A stretch of 5,828 nt of DNA from an uncultured Treponema sp. (lineage in GTDB: Bacteria > Spirochaetota > Spirochaetia > Treponematales > Treponemataceae), in NCBI GenBank assembly GCA_937901865.1, contig CALDID010000213.1:1-5828 (forward strand), written 5' to 3'. The first letter of the stretch is position 1; every line of letters starts with the position of its first letter. The notes beneath the pieces were generated by a model. That model had not been told where the DNA came from, searched no databases, and saw only the letters and a list, made by a program, of their open reading frames with translations. Positions 1 to 3,800 of the stretch are shown in pieces. The position numbers and the translations under genes are program-made.

Positions 1-340
1 TCACATGTATTTTTATCTTCATTAAATTTGTATCCTTGAGCACAAGAAAGGCATAATCCTTCATTATCTAAATAAGGATCACATTCATAACAATTATCAT
101 TTACAAAAAGAGAACAAGGATATAAATTTAAATCCGTTTTATTTAAATAATAATTTTTATATTCATCTGGAAGAACGCAATTTGAAGTATCATAAATCAT
201 ATATGAATTATTAAAACAAGAAGTACATTTCATATCTTTTTCACTTCCATCATCATAACATTCATTACAGTCTGGAAAGCAATTTAATGAAAATGAAAAT
301 AAGAGAATTTTTAGAAATAATTTAAAAATTATGGATATAA
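1..340 (-). CDS. Fragment of a cysteine-rich secreted protein, protist-like; runs off the left edge
   Basis: The minus strand is open from about 340 to base 1. It encodes a hydrophobic stretch (IIFKLFLKILLFSFSLN) followed by a Cys-rich region with 12 cysteines in about 97 residues, in patterns such as CFPDCNEC, KCTSC, NCYEC and LCLSCAQGYKFN. This looks like a signal peptide followed by furin/EGF-receptor-like Cys repeats, as in surface proteins of ciliates, trichomonads, oxymonads or anaerobic fungi. GC is about 23% by hand count, far below the rest of the window. No native start is visible: the only in-frame ATG (366-368) lies beyond the composition jump, inside bacterial toxin sequence read backwards, so the natural N-terminus appears to be cut off at the junction. 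Eukaryotic origin is inferred from composition and Cys pattern. An AT-rich bacterial secreted protein is the alternative. There are no internal stops under the standard code. Confidence 0.5.
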
Positions 341-350
341 CAAAATTTCG
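325..350. other. Composition breakpoint: rearrangement or chimeric join
   Basis: On the left, DNA of about 23% GC carries a minus-strand Cys-rich ORF that lacks its start. On the right, DNA of about 43% GC carries a plus-strand toxin that lacks its N-terminus. Two unrelated, oppositely directed reading frames are both truncated within about 25 bases. I see no terminal inverted repeat, target-site duplication or tRNA end here, so there is no sign of transposon insertion or site-specific integration. A misassembly that joined a protist and a bacterial sequence explains it simply; a genuine deletion or insertion cannot be excluded. Confidence 0.6.
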
Positions 351-486
351 CTCAGAAGGCGATGACATCTATGCTTTCAAACCGCAGCCAGACCGCTATT
401 TAGCGTTCTTCAAAAAAGGCAATAAGATTATCGTTACCAATGCGTACCGATAATCAGGCAATAAAATGCCGCAAAGCCAAAAGAAA

Positions 487-510
487 ATCGCCCTGCAAAA
501 CAGGGCTGAT
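487..510 (+). other. GC-rich hairpin inside the toxin tail
   Basis: GCCCTG (490-495) pairs with CAGGGC (501-506) around the loop CAAAA. With T507 bulged, ATC (487-489) can also pair with GAT (508-510), giving nine base pairs. No U-tract follows, so it is not a standard intrinsic terminator. It lies about 40 bases upstream of the antitoxin start, outside the ribosome site. It may affect the mRNA between toxin and antitoxin, or be incidental. Confidence 0.35.
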
Positions 511-534
511 TATCTAAGCAGAAATCCCGATACC

Positions 535-541
535 GAGGAGG
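535..541 (+). promoter_or_regulatory. Ribosome binding site of the antitoxin
   Basis: GAGGAGG lies six bases before ATG 548. It fixes the antitoxin start at 548 and sits inside the toxin reading frame, so toxin and antitoxin would be translationally linked in the intact operon. Confidence 0.85.
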
Positions 542-547
542 ATAAAA

Positions 548-823
548 ATGACAACGTTTGAGAAATTTTTTGCAGACAACCCAGAACAAAAAGACATATA
601 TGAAAAAGAATACAATGATTTTCTCATTTCAGAATTTATGCTTGAGCAAATGGAAGCACAGCATATTTCCGTTCGAGAACTGGCAAAACGCGCCGATGTT
701 TCCCCTACCGTCATTCAAAAACTCCGCTCCAAAGATTCCCAAAAGATAAATTTGCACACTTTTACTTCTGTCCTGCGCTGTTTGGGGTATCAGATTAAGT
801 TAGAAAAAATGCCCTCCGTATAA
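548..823 (+). CDS. XRE-family (HigA-like) antitoxin / transcriptional regulator
   Basis: This is a 91-residue intact protein. Residues 1-38 form a charged, probably helical N-terminus. The helix-turn-helix lies at about 40-61 (SVRELAKRADVSPTVIQKLR), with Ala-Asp-Val-Ser at the turn as in Cro/C1-type domains. A further segment at 67-87 (NLHTFTSVLRCLGYQIKLE) matches the helix and strand that close many HigA-type antitoxins. The family binds and neutralises the cognate RelE/HigB toxin and represses its own operon through the HTH. The upstream partner is broken, so it is probably an orphan antitoxin, acting now as an autorepressor or in neutralising related toxins. A strong ribosome site lies six bases upstream. 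The operon promoter would lie before the toxin and is lost at the junction, so expression is uncertain. Confidence 0.85.
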   Translation: MTTFEKFFADNPEQKDIYEKEYNDFLISEFMLEQMEAQHISVRELAKRADVSPTVIQKLRSKDSQKINLHTFTSVLRCLGYQIKLEKMPSV

Positions 824-840
824 TCTGAATCCCCCGCTTC
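824..840. other. 17-bp gap between converging genes
   Basis: The antitoxin stop (821-823) and the stop of the giant gene (841-843, TGA on the minus strand) face each other across 17 bases. There is no stem-loop with a U-tract in the gap, so neither gene has a recognisable terminator here and their transcripts may overlap. Confidence 0.7.
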
Positions 841-3800
841 TCAATAGCAGTCCCAGTTGTACAGCACGCGCGAAAAATCCCGTGAGCGCAAATCCTCGCG
901 GCTCAAAAAGAAGTTCGCAATCCCCATATCTCCCCACATAATCGCGTTCTTCTCATCGTCATCATCATCGCCGCCCGTCGCAATCCACTCGCTCGCCATT
1001 TGGAAAAGCAAGAGAATGTCGCCCTCAGGACGCATTTCGCCCTGCGTGAATTGCGGGTGTCCGCCGATTTGGTGCGGAGCAACCAGTCCATCGCCATAGA
1101 ACTCCTGATAATCCACATCGCTGAACCACTCGTAATCCCAGCCCGCAAACACAGGAAGACCAAGATTTACCGCCGCTTTTTTCACCGCCTCATCAAAGCC
1201 GTCGCAGCTTGGATTGATGTGCGATTCAATCTTCTCAAAAGTCAAGCCGAACTCGTTTTGTATCGGAAGAAAAATCTCCTCGCCGTCCGCGCCCGTTTTT
1301 TGCGCCGCACGCACCCCCATCGCCGAAAGCTCCGCCGCGCTCATCGCCAAACTCGGCGACACCACATCGCGCCAGACAATCCGCCAATTTTTCTGCGCAT
1401 AATTTTTCTTCTCCGCAGCAGAAAACTCGCACCCGTACACATCATCGTCCGAAATGAAAATCTGTAGCAGCCCAGAACGCGGATAATCGCTCATCGGCGG
1501 CACATCGGCAAAATTTATCTGCGCCAACAGATACAGCTTCTCGCCGTTCTCCCCCGTCGGATACTCCTCCCCGCGCGTCCAGTACGGCAATCCCCCGAAC
1601 TTGCTCGCCGTCATCGAAAGCATTGGCTTTCCCGTCCTGTCTTCCGCGCGAATACGCACCGCAGGCATCGAATACATTTTTTTCAGATACTCTAAAATCG
1701 CCGCCGCCTGTTCGTGCGTGTATTCTGCTTTCTTCCCCGTCGTAATCCGCTCGACCGCTTCCCGTATCGGAGTGTTTTCCTCATTGCTCGCCGACTCACG
1801 CCGCAATTTTTTCTCCTCTTTCTCATCACAAGCCGACCAAAAACCGCGCGTCAAAAACAACAGCACCCCGACCCCATAACACACCGCAATACTTCCCGTC
1901 AGCCAAAACAGAATAAGCCCGCCAACCACAATCGAGAACGGAATAAGCAGCGACCGCCACGTTCCCTTTGATTTCTTCCCCGTTTGCGCCGCGCCCTGAA
2001 AATAATCAAACGCTTTCTCATCACCTTGCATTTTCTGCGCGTCCGACTCCGCACGTTCTGCACCAAACGAATCGGAAATCGGCAGCGAAGAGCCAATATC
2101 TGCGTTTCGGCAAATGCGGATTGAATACGACGGACGCACCTCTTGAGGCTCTTGCGCTTCCGCCGTCAATTCGCCGCTATTCCAATCGCTCGACACAAGC
2201 GCACTATGACGCGGCACATCGTCTCTCCAAATCCAGAGCTGTTTTATCTCATAAATCGTTTCTTTCTCAATCCCGTCCGTGTTAGCCGCTCGCCTACACT
2301 CCTCAAGCGTCGGAAGCCGCCAGCCGTTCGCGTCAAAATTGCACACAACACGAGCAAAAACCGCTTCATTCTCCGAGTTTTCATTCCATTTTTCCGTAAA
2401 CGAATTGTATTCGTGATACGGCGCCGTCCCCCACACATCAGGATTCGTCTCGCCGTCAATCGAATAGCACGGCTCAAGATGACACGTCAAACTAAGCGCG
2501 TTACAATACTGAATCGCCCAATAAAAATTAAACGAATCAATCGGATACCTATCATCATCAATATCCTCGCCTAGCTGAGCACTCTCACTAAAAACATACT
2601 CGCCGCCGCAATCGCTCTGCGCCCTAGTGAGCACCGCTTTTAGCATCTCCACGCCATTGGGGTGCTTCTCATCGCCGCTTAATCGCACCGTCTCGAACAC
2701 AAATCCGCTAATATACGCCGTCGAAAGCACCGTTTTCCGCGAAAGACCATCTTCAAAAGAATTTTTTTCTCCATCTTCCTCGTCCTCATACTCCCGCACA
2801 GTTTCGCTCGACCGCGCCGCACTCACCGCGCCGTGCATTTTTTTGTCAGTGCCAGCCGACAGCTCCCAGAACGACGTGCCTTTTTCTTTTTTCTCTGCCT
2901 TGAGCCTAAGATACTCCGCGTCCTCATCACCTGCCCCCGCTTCAACCGTCTCTTTCATCTCAAGGAGTTCTTCCGCCGTCAACGGCTCGCCGACAATCAG
3001 ATTTTCCCGCGCATCCAGTGCAATTACCCCGTCAGGCGCACGCGTTTTCAGCCACCACATCGCATGATAAAACTCAAGGTCGGCAATCTCAAAATGTTCC
3101 TCGTCGTACAGCCGCATACGCCACAGCGCACAATCCGCCGCTTTCCCGCCATGAACCTCGCCGCGATATAACGCCCTCGGGTCAACAGGAAAACGCACCG
3201 TGCTCCCTGCAAACAGATGAAACACACCGCACAACACGCCCTCTTTGCCCAGCGTCTCAAAACTCATATCGTCGTTCGCGCTCAGCTTTTCCGCCGTTTT
3301 CTCCTCTTCCGCGTCCTCTGACCTTTCGCCCTTCAAGCGCAGATAATTCACATCGTCCGTTTCCGCGTCCGCCTTCACCGCGTCAATAATACTCGCCAAA
3401 GCCTCCGCAGAAAGAGAGTGCAACACCACATATTCAAAGCCGTCCTCAAGCTCTTTCACGCCCTCGCCAGCCTTTTCGTCCGCCGTCGCCTTGAGCCACC
3501 ACAGCGCGCGCTCATAATCGAGGTCTGCAATCTGCTCCCCCGAAGCATCATACACAAACAGCCGCCAAAAATAAATCGTCGTATCGCTTAACGAAAATAT
3601 CGATTTCGGATTCATCGGCAGCGCAATCGCTTCGCCTTGTGTCAGCGAAAAAACGCCGCATGGCGTCTGCAATGCGCCGATATGGATAATCTCGGGCATA
3701 TTGCCGCCCATCTCCTCATCGTCAACGCCGTCCACATCAACGCCGTCGCGCGAAAACTTATCGCCGATAATCTCGCCGAACAGATTGAACACGCCGCGCA

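Larger units (their letters stand above)
331..561 (+). pseudogene. RelE/HigB-like toxin remnant: N-terminus missing, in-frame TAA
   Basis: From the ATG at 331 the frame reads TKFRSEGDDIYAFKPQPDRY, then LAFFKKGNKIIVTNAYR, then TAA at 451-453. The same frame continues as SGNKMPQSQKKIALQNRADY and LSRNPDTEEDKNDNV to a TGA at 559-561. This is the C-terminal core of the RelE/ParE/HigB mRNA-interferase fold: a strand pair around 'IYAFKPQ...LAFF..GNKIIVTNAY', then the K-x-P tail helix usual after 'NAF.KK'. The TAA sits where the family normally has lysine, so AAA to TAA is the simplest explanation. The post-stop frame also overlaps the antitoxin start by 14 bases, as in intact higBA-type operons, which shows the stop is secondary. 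Relatives are about 100-120 residues; about 76 codons remain here. No Shine-Dalgarno precedes ATG 331, so this is not a functional start. Family assignment is from motif recognition. Confidence 0.7.

Noticed and set aside
331..453. A short intact 40-residue gene from ATG 331 to TAA 453
   Set aside because: There is no Shine-Dalgarno, the ATG lies in the AT-rich side of the junction, and the family sequence continues in the same frame after the TAA.
451..453. Stop-codon reassignment (TAA read as an amino acid) in the toxin
   Set aside because: The antitoxin ends with TAA at 821-823 and the 1,656-codon gene has no internal TAA or TAG, so the bacterial part uses the standard code. A mutation or sequence error is simpler.
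487..510. An intrinsic terminator for the toxin
   Set aside because: The stem is followed by TGATTATC rather than a T-tract, and the antitoxin lies immediately downstream.
2092..2727. A diversity-generating retroelement target, because FGE/C-type-lectin folds carry variable regions in Treponema
   Set aside because: There is no reverse transcriptase, template repeat or second copy of the closing region in the window, and the fold is internal rather than at the protein's C-terminus.
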